DNA from: Xiphias gladius
Lineage: Eukaryota > Chordata > Actinopteri > Istiophoriformes > Xiphiidae
Assembly: GCF_016859285.1 (NCBI RefSeq)
Contig: NC_053415.1
Span: 21,047,001-21,111,000, forward strand
DNA: 64,000 nucleotides
Direction: 5' to 3'
The notes beneath the pieces were generated by a model that was not told where the DNA came from, did not search any database, and saw only the letters and a program-made list of their open reading frames with translations. Shown one piece after another: positions 21,560-63,810 of the stretch (position 1 is its first letter; each line of letters opens with the position of its first letter). Made by a program: the position numbers and the translations under genes.

Positions 21560-23290
21560 TTTTAATAGTTTCTTGACAACAGTGGAGCTCTGCCAGCCTG
21601 GCAACATTAGATTAGCAACGCCAGCCTCTGTTTACTGTCTATCCAGGGCCAGAGCCTCCGACATGGAGGCTAATCTTAAGGTGCTGGCGTCACGTAGGAA
21701 GAGACAAGGAACCCAGGCTCACTCTACCACTAGTTTTAGCAACTTTGTTATGCACGCTGGCACCAATAGTTTATCACTTTCATCTGGCAATTTCCCCGCT
21801 ACTTTTGTAAAGCTGCTGTGGGTAAACCATTACTTAAGAAACCACGTCTTGATCCAGGGTCTCTTAATAAATATTAATCTCTTAATAAATCTCTAACCAT
21901 CCATTCTTTTCAAAACTGGAAAGAGCTGTGTCTCAGCAACTTTCAGCCCACATATCTAAAAATAATCTATTTGAAGCTTTTCAATCTGCTTTCAAGGCCT
22001 GGCTCAAAACATGATTAAAGTCGTAGTTATCTGAAAGAACACAGTTTATTCCTAAATCAATAATTTATTATTAATATTAGTGAAAATTTATTTTACATCA
22101 ATATTTTCTAATGTGAAATATGGAGTACCCCAGGGCTCTGTTCTTGGCCCTCTGCTTTTCTCTTTACACTTCGCCTCAACATAGCTAAAATTATGTCTTT
22201 TCTGTCTATGCCAGATTTTGAGACCCTAATTCATGCCTTTGTGTCATCCAGAGTAGATTATTGTAATTTTTTGTTTTCTGGCCTGCCACTAGCTACTACT
22301 AAAAGTCCTCAAATAGTTCAGAATGGTGCAGCTAGTGTTTTAACTAAATCCAGAAAATTTGACCAATTTAAGCTTCCCTTCATTGGCTCCCTATCCATGT
22401 CAGATCAGATTTTAAGGTGCTTCTGATGACAGAGTCATAAATGGGCATGCCCTTTCATACCTGTCTGATCTCCTTAAACCTCATGTTCCATCCCGTGCTC
22501 TTCGCTCTCAGAATGTAGGGCTCCTGTCTGTCCCCAGAGTTAAAAATAAGTTGGCAGGCCGCAGGGCCTTTTCCTAGTATGCTCCCTGCCTCTGGAACAA
22601 TCTCTCTGCTGACATCAGATTGTCTGACTCCATTTAGGCATTAGATCAAGACTTAAAACTCATCATTAAGCCTTCACTTTCAGTTAGTGGCTTAGGCTTT
22701 GATTACTCCAGGCCTTGTACCTGTTACTATTCTCCCGCCGGTGGGTTGCTCAATGAATCCATTAAACCTAGTACACTCCATGATAGTCAACGAGGTTACT
22801 GTAAACTTTCTGAAAACCTTTATTCCCTCAGGTACATGGACATCCAGGCTGTTTGCCCCCCTCTCTCTCTCTTTCTGTCTCTACCCCCCCTCCTCCCCCT
22901 CCCTGTCCTATCTTTTTCACTCAGGCTCTCTGTACTGGACCACCAGCCGTCCTGGAACTCTTTCAGGTGTTTTGGATCTGGAATCTTCATCCCCCAGGAG
23001 TCCCAGCCTTCCCCTTGTCTCTCTGTCTCTTTCTCTCCCTCTGTGCGTTTGTTTCCATCTCCCACATGTGTGAATGATGTGCTTGTTTTTGCCGTGGCGG
23101 AGAGGAGGTCGTGCGGCTTGGTTTCTATCCATTGGTGGGACCTGGAAGTTGCTGGATGTCCTCCCTTGGATGATTATTTTCATATATGTTTACAGTATAT
23201 AATGTTGTCATCCTGATTGTCCATTGTCGGTTCTTCTATTTTTTCCCAGAGATGTTTTTTTTTGGGGAGTTTTTTCTTGTCCAGTTGAAG
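21560..23290 (+). mobile_element. Truncated, internally deleted LINE (L2/CR1-like)
   Basis: The left part (21570-21790) resembles the ORF1 of L2/CR1-type elements, including an SGNH-esterase-like block read as VMHAGTN near 21748. From about 22121 there is reverse-transcriptase sequence (YGVPQGSVLGPLLFSL). It jumps abruptly to the post-RT region (AFVSSRVDYCNFLFSGLP near 22230, then VQNGAASVLTKSRKFD), which shows an internal deletion of the RT core. A C/T-rich 3'UTR-like stretch with repeated CTCTGTCTC follows to about 23290. Frames are broken by stops, so it is inactive. The exact ends are uncertain. Confidence 0.8.
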
Positions 23291-23425
23291 TATTTTCATT
23301 CCTGTATTGTTAACATCCATGCTTGCAGCCTTCCTCTGTCTTGCATTGCAGCATGTCTTGTAGGATTACTGCCTCCTGCTAATGAGTGGAATTGTGGTAC
23401 TCGATTGGCAGTAATGCGTATGCGT

Positions 23426-23429
<4 letters not shown>

Positions 23430-23466
<37 letters not shown>
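23430..23466. repeat. (GT)n microsatellite
   Basis: A short GT array of about 17 units in the intergenic region. Confidence 0.93.
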
Positions 23467-24407
23467 ATGTCTTCATAGGTATGTATGTTGTGCCACACCT
23501 GGTCCCCCAAATGAATTGGTTCAGACACACCTGTGAAGCTCGTTTATTAGATTTAAGGTTACCTGAATGGTGCTACCATGTCAGGCTGATTTGAAAGAGG
23601 AGGTGGGACTGACCTCTCATTCAGGAAATATTGATTGTTTATTTGCTTATTTTATCACTACACAGCAAAATAATACAAGCAGCAGAAAAGAAAGGATGCT
23701 GTTTGGCTGCAGTTAGTTTATGACGGTAAAATGTGATAAAAGGCTGTCCAACTTGCTACTTTGTGGACTGCTGCTGTTAGCTTGCTAGCCTAGCCGCCTC
23801 TGACAGGTTATGGTTACAACCCTACCTACGCTATTTCCTGTCCCCTCCTACTTTTGGCCTCAACACGAGAGCAAATTTCCCCAGGTGGATTTTGGTGTGA
23901 CTGTACCGCGCCGGGCTGCATCAGCTCTGATCGACAGGAAAGAAGCCGTGGACTTTGGACCAGGCTGTTCTTCAGTAAAGAGGTTGCTATGGTGATGATA
24001 AAGCAGTCGCTAGGAGGTTACCCGGCAACATTAGAGGACCTGTGTGTCTGTCCGTCATTGTGGATCCTCTGACAGCTAATGGTTAACGCAAAATCAATCT
24101 CTCTGCTGTTCAGTTCAGGAGAAATGGATATAAAACTGAAGAGTGCATCAGAACGAATCGTGACATGAAGGAAATGAACTTTTTTTCATAAAGCACTTTT
24201 GTCTGTTTGAAGTTCTTTACAATTTCCAGAATAAAAGCACAAATACCCATAACAGGCCAAGCAGGGTTCACAGTTTGATACTCTCTAACTGTGTCTGTCT
24301 GCTGCTTTGAGCTGAACAAGTAGTGTACGCTGGGTTATTGGAGCTTTTTCACGTTAAACAGCACCCCGAGAGCCTGAAACAGACAGGAAATGTTCTCTAA
24401 ATAGAAT

Positions 24408-24975
24408 AAAACTCTATAGAGCTGTAAAGAGACAGTAAGAGTGTCATTTTAACTTTAAAAGATTATTTTGAATTTTGAATTTTGATAAAATGTTAACATA
24501 CAGTATTTTTTTAAATTCAGCTTTAAAGTTTGGTTGGAATTTCAATGTTAATATACCACTTTTTAAGATGTTCATAGGTAAGATTTACAGAAACTATTTC
24601 AGTACTGTTAGTAATCTTTGATATTTCATGAACTATGTCCCGTGTTGTACATTGTAAGTTTAAGACATTTTTTATAGGCTTTATATTGAAAGGGGTTATT
24701 TTAAAATGTATATACCAAATGTTTGCTGTTTACAAAGCAGAATAGTGTGTGAACAGGGTTAACAATATGTGATGTAACAATGTCATTGTCTGTCATGTTG
24801 GTGAACTAAATTTATTTTTCTGAACAATAACAGCTTAATGTCTTCTAATTTTTAATACATTTTGTGTTTTTTTTTAAGTAAGCATACAATTCAGATAACA
24901 GTAATAGTAAAATTACAATAATCCTGTAATATAAACAACATTAAAAGTCACAGTTGCTGTGATATGAATTAAATG
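24408..24975. repeat. right arm of the ~550-bp inverted repeat pair
   Basis: It is the inverted counterpart of 7812-8345 (see that entry). It ends in CACAGTTGCTGTGATATG, which is the reverse complement of the left arm's beginning CATATCACAGCAACTGTAAC. The spacer is about 16 kb and contains the whole of neurod1. Confidence 0.8.
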
Positions 24976-25333
24976 TAACGCTGCCAATAACAGCACTGTG
25001 CTTTTTTCCACTAGACAGCATGATTAGAAATACAGCAAAGGAATCAATCAGCAGTACGTTTTCAGTCCAACCAAAGCTGTAAGTAACTTAGTAAGAGCCC
25101 GACATTTACAATTTCAATTGATTAACACATTCAGAAATTATATGATTCTATAAACGTTACAAATGGAGAAAGAAACAAGAATGAGGATGAGTTTGAAGTG
25201 AAGTAACAGCAAGGCAACTCGCTGCTGAATAAGAATTATTATTCTATACTGCAGCCTGTGTGTGTGTTTGTGTGCGTAGAGAAGGTCAGATTACCCTATT
25301 CATACAAGGAATTTAGCATCCAATGAAGACTTA

Positions 25334-25349
25334 ACACACACGCACACAC

Positions 25350-25385
<36 letters not shown>

Positions 25386-25407
25386 ACACACACACACACA
25401 CACACAG

Positions 25408-25434
<27 letters not shown>
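25334..25434. repeat. (CA)n microsatellite with CGCA and GACA interruptions
   Basis: About 100 bp of CA units, with G interruptions at regular places. Confidence 0.95.
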
Positions 25435-25438
<4 letters not shown>

Positions 25439-25477
25439 ATCAAATCATCCAATTAGTCAAATTTATTGGCAACACTT

Positions 25478-25680
25478 TACTTTAACCCCCATTTAAACAC
25501 TTATAAAATTATATAAACATTTAATGAGTGATTTACAACGCACTATAATACAGCTGTAAGCAGATAAACATTAAGGGTTTAATAATTTGTCAACAATTAT
25601 AACGTCTCCTATGACGTCTCCATATTTTAATGTTATTTATTTAATACAACTGTGTTTTACTTTACTATCATTTATTATCT
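25478..25680. repeat. dispersed repeat fragment ('CACTTTACTTTAACCCCCAT' type)
   Basis: The opening 'aacactttactttaaccccc' and the following ACACTTATAAAATTATATAA pattern match an interspersed repeat that I recall as widespread in spiny-rayed fishes. The flanking region to about 26330 is AT-rich with LINE-tail-like phrases (around 26040-26100) but cannot be assigned. Confidence 0.45.
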
Positions 25681-26677
25681 GTTTACACAGCAGCCTCCAC
25701 TTATGGGGGAGCACAGGAAGAAAAAAAATGCTGACAAATACATTGAGAAACACTTATATCCACTTACAACTATATTAAAATGTGTTGTAGACCAATTACT
25801 ATATAAAATGTTGAACAGGGGGACTTGTTTACAAGGGGGTCCCAAAGCATACGGAAACAGAAAAGAAAACAATACATAACATGACAATGACAAAAGAACA
25901 AATAACACAGTGAACTCAATGACAAAAACAGAAGAGAGACACAGTCGTAAAAAAAATGATCAGAGAAGTGATATGAGAATAAAACATTTATAAATAAGCC
26001 AAAATAATGACGGAGAACAAATATGTGCGGGGTAAATTATTCCACTTGGAAGGAGCATTAAACATAAAAGCTTTTCTTCTTATTTATTTATTTATTTACG
26101 TATTTATACCGATTTCCTTAGAGACAAACAGGACCAAAAAGAAGAGCTGAGGTGGTCTGTCTTAATGAAAATTAATTTAATTTTAATCAGCTTTCTGGAA
26201 TTACCTCAAAGAGAGAAAAAAACAGTTTTCCCCCGTTTACAAAGTGTACACAACACTTTGAACAAACCTTTGACAGCATCAGAGAAGGTCACTGTAACGG
26301 GAGTTACAGTTAATTTGGGGGCTATAGCATCCTCCAACTCTTTGGTTTGAACGTCTGTGGTGAGAGGTACAGTTGGGTTCAGATGCAGACTGTGACTTCT
26401 CTAAGTATTTTTAGATCAGTGTCTCTGGCTGTGTTTGGTTTCCATCTGATGGTTAAATGTAGGTACTGCAGACAACAGCAAAGGTCATCCCACAACGTTT
26501 CTTTTTCCTCTTTCTTTCTTTCTCTTTCGTTCTTACTTCCTCTTTCTTTCTTTCTTTTTTCTTCCTATCACTCTTCAGACTTTAAAAAAAGTCCGAAGAG
26601 TGGATAAAGAAACTTAAGAACAAAGCATATTTGCCATTTGGTTGCATTTAAGGGGTTTGGGGTATTACAGGAACATA

Positions 26678-26870
26678 TACACAGCACTGTGAAAACATTT
26701 TCTTTGCACTAAAAGTAAAGTGAGGATGCTTTCAAAACTAATTCCTTGTTTAGTTTCTATTTATCAGTTACCTACATACAAAGTGCAGTAAACAGAAAAA
26801 AAAAACCTACATTAGATCAATATTTGTGTGACCACCATTTGCCTTTAAAACAAAACCAATGCAATGTTTT
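26678..26870 (+). mobile_element. Tc1-related short element, 3'-truncated copy
   Basis: It shares 'actaaaagtaaagtgaggatgctttcaaaa'-type sequence (about 26708-26738) and the ACAGCACTGTGAAAA end with the copies at 40027-40358 and 56312-56815. The right half and right terminal repeat are missing. Confidence 0.7.
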
Positions 26871-27317
26871 TAGCAGTGAGGGGGATACTGGGACAAAGTG
26901 CTGGGAAGGGCCGGCGAAAAGCCTGGAATGAACGTTTTTTTCAAAATTTTAAGTAAACTATTGTGTGTCTAAAACAACATTAGAGCCAGTCATGTTACTG
27001 CGGATGTCATGTCACCGAGTCATTCCAGTCATTTGAGGCGGTTTACACTGACAGGAGATTTGCAACACTAATATTAAGTTTTATTTACATAAACAAAGAT
27101 TACTGATGGAAATAAACATTCAGCAGCATCGGGAAAGTAATTATTTTAGTCATTTATTTTTTATTTATTTGTTTTTTGAACATGGATCGTACAGATAAAC
27201 GTTACAGCAGTGCACCAGATGTGATGTATGTATATAATATATGCATTATGGAACATTACTCCCTGTACTAAGACCAGTCTGTCAGTTTGAGACTTAGAGC
27301 AGGTTCTGATCCTGCTT

Positions 27318-27319
<2 letters not shown>

Positions 27320-27368
<49 letters not shown>
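27320..27368. repeat. (TA)n microsatellite
   Basis: A perfect TA array of about 24 units just upstream of the itprid2 CpG island. Confidence 0.97.
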
Positions 27369-27371
<3 letters not shown>

Positions 27372-27539
27372 CCTAGAAGGGTCAAAGGTCAAAGTAGGAT
27401 GACTTTCCACCTTTGTCTCACACACAGGGTATGATGAAATGAGGAAGATCTAAAAAAACAAAAACAAAAAACAAAAACTGTGGCAGGAATAACGTTGAAT
27501 AATTGTGTAAAATGCTGGAGGCTTCACATCGTAACGACG

Positions 27540-28140
27540 GCATGCCGAGAAAAGATGGCTGAAATCCGCCGAGATCCCAGCCTTGTAGGCGCTGCAGCTC
27601 CACGCGCTTACACGTTGATCCGGACACGTGTCACCGTCACCAGTCTCGTCTGTCGCGCTCTCGCGTCGCTCTGAGCTCGTTTTCCTCGCGCCGCGCTGCG
27701 CCGACAGCCCCGGTCCGGCAGGTGTCGGTGTTTCTCCGCTGCCGGCCGCCGAAGACACGCCTCCTCCCCCCCGCCGCCGCCGCCGCCGCCGCCTCCTCCT
27801 CCTCCTCCTCTTCTTCCACGCTGCCGCTGCTGCGGCTGCGGCTGCTTGGTGCTGGTTTTCAGGAAGCGGAAGCAGGAATGCTGGAGTGTTTTTAGAGAAG
27901 TTTGGACAACTTCAGAGGAGTCTGGGAGCCGAGGCACGAACCGCGGAGGAGCATGACGGTGAGTCGCGGCGGCCGCTCACAGTTACCGACACCCATCCCC
28001 GCTCACTGTGCTGCTGCAGGTGATAGAACCGCTGGTGCTCGGGGCCGTAGAGGGATTTACTGCCGCGGCTGTCAGTCGCTGCCCTGCGTGTCAGGCAGAG
28101 GAGGGACAACTACACAGGATAAACAAGTCGGTGAGAAGCT
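27540..28140 (+). promoter_or_regulatory. itprid2: itprid2 CpG-island promoter and non-coding exon 1
   Basis: A CpG-dense block contains a (CCG)n/(CCT)n tract at about 27762-27815 and GCTGCCGCTGCTGCGGCTGC-type repeats. A strong donor, GACG/GTGAGT, ends a probable 5'UTR exon at 27958. The next acceptor with consistent context is TCTCCAG at 34594, giving a 6.6-kb 5' intron. The exon holds two upstream ATGs (27878 and 27953). No TATA box was found. Open frames on both strands here are GC-composition artefacts. Confidence 0.65.
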
Positions 28141-28639
28141 CGGGAAGAAAGGGAAAGTTTCATGTCACACTTTTTTTTTTTCTTCTGAAAACGTATCCCT
28201 CCGTCCGCCTCCGTATGTCGGGGGGCCAGAATTAAAAGAGTCACTGCGTGATGTTCACGCGGCGGACATTTGAAGTCGAAGTGGCAGGTTCAGATATGGC
28301 TTCGGTGCCGTGTCGGCGGGGGAAGGAGTGCTCAGACGCTGAACTGAAGTAGAAGTAGCCGCACGGCAGCACGTTGGAGGTAAAGAGCCTGCGGAGCTCA
28401 CGGTGAAAGTGCTGGCCCCAAGGATACAACTACTCCTTGTGCAGCGTTCTCCTTTCAGAATAGTACGTGTGATATTGCCGAATTACAATGATTGATGCTT
28501 GTGTGTGTACATACCCTTTAATGTTGCAGCTGGTAGAAGTGGGAGTGACTTGAATTTACCTACACGATTACTTTTTTATCCCGCGGGGGAGTTTTATCCG
28601 TAGTGATACCTCACGGTTTATTTGTCGTTGCGCTTATAA

Positions 28640-31270
28640 CTTGTACTGACACAAGTAGAGTAAAAAAGTAGAGTAAAAAAAAGTACAACCCTCCGGATTT
28701 TAGTGGAGTAGAAGCAGGAAGTAGAGTGAAATACTCCAGTAAAGTACGAGTGCCTTGAGTAAATTTACTTAGTTACTTTCCACCACCGGTGTTTATGTGT
28801 TTCTTATATAGACTGTGGTCGTTGTGTGTGTGTTGGCAAATGCTCTTGAGCAAAGTGAAGGAGGAAACATTCGGTTGCTTCAGCAGAAACAGTGAAGCCG
28901 GACAGTGGTGCTGAGTAACAAGGGACATTTACTCAAGTACAAGTGCTTAAGTACAATTTGCTTACAAGTACAAGTGCTTGTACTTGTATTTTTGTATTAT
29001 ACTTTTGTATTTTTATGCATACACAACCAAAATCATTGTCAATAAGGCACAATGCCAGACTGGATTAAAGGGTTAATAACCAACGAGTTATTTTGACTCA
29101 GTTAGTATTTTTTATTAATATTTATTACCGTTGGGTTATTTACCAAGAATAAAATATGGTTTTAGTACTAAAATAACTCATTGTCTTGGGTTTGATAGGT
29201 GACACAATGGTTTTCTACCCATGGGTCCTTGGTAAAGTTAACTCACTATTGCGTCTGTACTAATATGTAATGAGTATTTTTGCTTTTGATACTTGAAGTA
29301 CATTTTACTGCTAATACCTCTGCACTTTTACTGAAGTAAAATTTTGAGTGCAGGACTTTCACTTGTAACGCAGTATTTTTACGCAGTGATATTGCCACTT
29401 TAACCTAGATAAAGGATCTGAGTACGGAAATACTGCACTTTTGTTACTGGTTGCTCTCCAGATGAAGATTTTACATAGAAAACGTACGATCAGCTTATAA
29501 AAGACGATGCATTGTTAGATGAAACTGCGCAAAGTAGTTCAAATAACTTCAACTTGACCAACTAGAATGTCAAAAGTAAGGCTGACATGTAAATGCATCA
29601 GTAATAATGGCAGAACAATTCAATTATATAACACTGACATGGGCTATTGGGAACATTTTGTTCCTAATACTACTATTATTACTTTTTAAATGCAGGGCTT
29701 GTACTTTAAATGGAGTGTGATGTGGTTATGCTACGATCTACTTGAATAAACAATTTACATACTTTTGCCACCAGTGAATCTGGATTTTATCTGGATGTTT
29801 TTCAAAATGTTTTTGACCGTTACCAGCGTAGTGCAGACACTCAGCCGACTGACAGCTTTCACCTCACCCCTGCGTGACTTGTAATACACTCGTCCCCAAA
29901 CTTTTTCTGGCTCATGACCCTTTGTAGCCAGGGCTGCTACTAATCTTTATTTTCATCATTGATTAATCTACCGATTTATTTTTCAGTTAATAGGCTACTA
30001 GCGGTGACTCAGAAGTTATTGCGTCACATTGTAAAAATACTTCATTACAAGTTAAAATCTTGCATTTAAAATGTTAATTAAGTAAAAGTACAGAAGTGTT
30101 ATCAGCCAGATGTACTTAAAGCATCACAAGTAAATGTACTCGTGATGCAGAATTGTTCCAGGCACAGTCATATTCATATATGTATGTTACATTATTAGAT
30201 GATTATCACTCTTGCATACATGTGTAAGTAGCATTTCATTGTTGTAGCTGGTTGAAATGGAGCTGATTCATATATTTTGTCAATGTAAAGTCTGTTTGCT
30301 TGAAGTGACCAGTAACTCCACCTTTGAGGCAGATGTGGTGGAGTAAAAACTACACTGTTCCTACGCTGTACCCACGTATACGATGCTGAGCACACAGTTT
30401 TTCAGGTCTGTGTTAAAACAACAGTCAGGTGCTTATATGAAGGTTGAAACAGCTTTTGCTTGCTCCAACCATTCCACGAAAAAGACGCTGGCGGTGTTGT
30501 CTTGATATTTTTCGAATTGTCTTTGCTTCCTTAATAGGACTAGAGCTGCATGTAATGGTTATTTTCATTCTTGATCAATCTGTCAATTATTTTCTTGATT
30601 GAAGTTAAGTAATCAATTAATTGTGTAGTCAGTAAAAAATCAGAAAAAAGTGTAAAGGAGCAAATGTAATTTCCCAGATCGCAACCTGATGGCTACAAAT
30701 TGCTTGGATAATTGAATAAACTCACATATATACAATTTGTTATCATGAACAGGCGGCATTCGTCCGTCGGAAGCGAGCGCTTTACGACAAGTTTTTGCAG
30801 TTAAGTAGAGTTTGGTGGTTTTCTACGAGCTAACCTCACGGAAAACAATGAGAGAGATTTACAAGAAGAGTATGAAAATGTTCTCGTAGGGTTTCTCTCT
30901 GAAATGTTGTGGAGTAGAGGTATATGAAGTACCTAAGTACAAGTGCCTCAGAATTGTACTTAATGTACAGGTAGTGGTGGAGTAATTATTCAGATAATTT
31001 ACTAAAATATTAAGCTTAAATGTTATACACTTCTGGGTAGTTTGATTTTTTTACAGTGCTTCATATTTTAAAGGTTCTTCATATGTTTAAATGAAAAATC
31101 TTGATTTGTAAGGCAACTAAAGTTAAATCAAATTAATACAGTACAATATTTAGTGGAGCAGAAATATAAAGTGCCACGAAATGGAAATACTCAGGGTAAA
31201 GTACGGATACCTCAAATTAGTACTTTAGTATTGCACTTGAGTAAATGTACTTAGTTACACTCCACCGCTG
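28640..31270. repeat. cluster of AAGTAC-rich dispersed repeats in itprid2 5' intron
   Basis: Several pieces of the 'agtacttgagtaaatgtac..ttactttccaccac' repeat family occur: about 28640-28790, 28915-29420, 30010-30345 and 30900-31268. The last two look like two halves of one copy split by inserted sequence that itself includes a MITE-like copy (30541-30690). All of it is non-coding. Confidence 0.6.
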
Positions 31271-34200
31271 CTTTTAATATATGTTTCAAGATTGTACCAA
31301 AGGAAAACTCCTCTCTGATGCGTCTGGCTTCATTCAGAAAATCCAGAAAAGAAATAAAAAGAATAAGTGGAACCCTTGTTCAGTTTCTCTCTGATCTTCC
31401 AGCATCATTCTGCAGTTTGCTGTAACGGTGACGTAACAATGATGTAAACAGGCTCTGTGTCCCACTTTCACACTGTTATTCAACTGTGTTTGCCGTGATC
31501 TCTGTCAGCGACACGACGGTTCAAGTGTCGGAGCAGCTGGAGTGTGTGCTGTGCTCGGGCGGCAGGAAACCGACTGTTAACAGTGTGATTTCATTCATTC
31601 AGTCGCGAGTCTGGTTTCTCTCATAGCTGAGAGGCTAATTTACAGACAGGCTGGATATTCATACAGTCAGTGGGTCATCCTCTCTCAAAGACATTCAGTT
31701 TACAATAAAATGAGCAGAAAAGCTTCACAAGGACTTTGTCTAAATAAAAAATAGTCTAAGTTTAGCTGAGTTATTGTTTAAACTCGGAAATATTTGGGTA
31801 AAGGAAGCTGAAAATCTGACCTGGCATTGCACGCCAGCTTTCAGTACTCAACATTTTGATAATCTGTGCTGTGGACACATTTTAGCGGATACCAAAAAAA
31901 AGCAGTGACCCAGATGTTCTGATGCTTTTTTTTTTCGCAATTGAATTCTTTAATAGCAGAGTCCAACTTGAACCCTAGCCACTGGTTTCTGTGAAGAGCG
32001 GCACTACAAACTCGTTATAGCCTCCTTTTAAGTCGACGGGAGCTGAGTGGTTGATTATTTAAAGACGGATCTCGGGTGAGGGATAACTTGCGAGGACTTT
32101 GATGAGGGGTGTAAAACAGCTGACCGGCTCATCGCTAGCACCAGTGTGTTCACTGATGCGTGTTAAAAGACAGCTGCAGAGGACTCACTCCCGGCACACT
32201 GTGTGTGCATGTTGTTGTTGTTTTCAGAAATTCCAGTTTGTTTTGCATGTACAAGAGTAATCTAAAAATAGACCTATCCCTCCCTCGCTCCCCATCTCTC
32301 CCTCTCGGACAGGAAATTGTTCTGTTCTTCATTCTAAACACTCGTTTCCTGTTTCACACGTTCTCATTTAGATTTGGCTGCACGCTCCCAATTCTTGTCT
32401 CTCTTCCTCTCTCTCCTTATCTCCTCCTTTCAGTGACTGCATATGTAATATTCTATATTTAACTCCGTGCTTTAGTTTTCTCCTTTCAACTGGTCACTTT
32501 CTCTTCTTGTTTTGTTGATCATATTTTGTTACTGTTAATATATTCATGTGGAGATTTATTTCAGTAAATGCCTTTGTGACTGTATCCCTGACTGGCTGCA
32601 GGGGCTCAGCCAGCCTCTTGCCCAAGAGACTGAGTTGAAATTTAAAGGCTGACAAACATTTATTTCTTTATTAACTGTTAATCTGTTGATTATGTTTACA
32701 ATTAACCCATTAATCGTAAGTTGTATAAAATGTCACAAGAGCTCACAAGAGTCCAAGGTGACATCAAATGTCTTGTTTTTTTCTACCAACAGTCGAAAAC
32801 CCAAAGATATTTAGTTTACAAGGATATAAACCTTCACAAGTTGCAGATCCTCGTATTGGAGAAGCCAGAACTAAAGATTATTTGACATTTTTGCTTGATA
32901 GATCACTTAAATGACTCATCAGGGTCACTACTGATGATTTAGTAGCTGAAAACTTTTTTGTGTTCTGTCCTCTTGTAAAATTGTATATTTGTTAATTTTT
33001 TTTCTTCTTAAGCCTCCTCTCAGTTATAATATGCCCTATGTTCTAAGATCTTTTTTGTTTTTTGTTTTGTTTTTTTTGTTTAAATCTCGCTAGTGCTGAA
33101 ACATTTAGTCGATTAATCCGTCAATCAACAGAAAATGAATCACCAACATTTCAACATCAGGCTGTAGACGAGGGTCGTCCAATAGCCGGAAGGTCAGCGG
33201 TTCGATCCCCAGCTCCTCCAGTCCCCATGTCAAAGTATCTTTGGGCAAGGTTCTGAACCCAGAGTCAGTATGTGTGAGTGTGTGTGTGTGAATGCAACGT
33301 ATGAATGTGCGTGCGAATGGGTGAATGTACCATGTTGTGTAAAGCACTTTCAGTGTTTGATAAGACTAGAAAAGCGCTATATAAGTGCAGTCCATTTACC
33401 TTTTACATCTTAGTTTAAAGTGTTAGCTTGTAGCTAATTAGCACTCCCACCCACCTTTTTTGGGTCAGAAACTTGAGAATTGGAAAAACTAAACAGCTGA
33501 TTAGATAATGCCGCCAGATCAAAAGTCAGAGGACTGTTAGGTTATTGCATTGCATACTGAGGAGAACGTGAATGTCTGAATCAAATTTAATGGCTTAGAT
33601 TCTATAGTTGAAATGTTTTACTCAAAACCACCAACGTGAACATCATTGTGAAAAGTCAGGGGCTCACCAAAGTCTGCAGGATTTGTCCTATGGGGACCAG
33701 AGATGTCTGTATAGGATTTCATAACAATCCATCGCGTAGTTGTTGATATATCTCAGTATGGACTAACGTGGTGGGCGGACCAACAAACTGACGTTGCAAC
33801 ACATGCACTGTTAAAATGCTTCCGGGTTCCAGCTCCTCAAATGTGAGGATTTGTTGCTGTTCTCTGTTTTTATATAATTATTAACTGACTATCTTTGGGG
33901 TTTGGATTGTTTTTTTTTTTTTTTTTGGACAAAACAAGATTTTTATGACGTCACCTTGGGCTCTCAGAACTTTGGATGGGCATTTTCTATTATTGCTCAT
34001 ATTTTATAGATTAACTGATAAAGAGATTAAACTAAAAATTCATCACCACGTTAATCAATAATGACAATGACCATTAATTGCACCCCTAAAATCACATCTA
34101 AGAATTTGCCTGCCCGCCTTTGGCCGATATTTTTAACAGAAGGAGCAGTGAATTGAGACAAACTAATTTAAAACGTCTGACACACCAACAGTCCAGCCGT

Positions 34201-34594
34201 GACAGTTCTGAGGGATAAAATCCTGTTTTGTCATATACTGCACATTACTTCTGGTAATTTTCTACTTGTTTGGAGCTCATTTAAAGACTTGTTAATTAGC
34301 AGTCGGTTTTATCAGTGGTCAAAAAAATCAGTTGCTTGCTGCTGCCTCCAGTCTGTCTTTGCCATGTACTTGCCTTGCTGTCTACTGTCACCTATAGCTA
34401 TCTTGCTGTCAACAGTCTGTCCTGCCTAAGACATTGTAACATCTGTCAGTGGGCAGCAGATGAAAAATAGCCTTTTGGCTAACTCTGCCACATTTCATTT
34501 ATAGCAATGTTTATTAATGTGCTCATTCCCTTTTAAATAAACCAATAAATAAATAAGATTCTCTCTCTCATTCTCTCTCTCTCTCTGTCTCCAG
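31270..34594 (+). other. itprid2: itprid2 5' intron, remainder
   Basis: No conserved exon was found. It contains a MITE-like copy (about 32660-32900), a SINE (33125-33400), a dispersed repeat (33640-33810), poly-T/poly-A runs and a TC-rich polypyrimidine tract (34559-34591) leading into the acceptor. Confidence 0.6.
33125..33400 (+). mobile_element. tRNA-derived SINE-like element
   Basis: A B-box-like 'ggtcagcggttcgatcccc' lies at about 33192-33210. It is followed by a GTGTGAGTGTG region and the tail 'gtgtaaagcactttcagt' with 'aaaagcgctatataagtgca'. This architecture and tail are typical of fish tRNA-derived SINEs whose 3' end is borrowed from a LINE. The A-box region is degenerate. Confidence 0.65.
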
Positions 34595-34679
34595 GTGTGT
34601 TACCTGTTGCTGATGTTGCTGTAGAGTCGTCAGTCTTCTCTGACTGACTGACCCCAACCAGACACACAGACAGGTAGAT

Positions 34680-63810
<29,131 letters not shown>

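Noticed and set aside
27608..28273. GC-rich frames on both strands in the itprid2 CpG island
   Set aside because: Poly-Glu/Gly/Ala/Arg content comes from CCG/CCT triplet tracts. The segment behaves as promoter plus 5'UTR with a GTGAGT donor.
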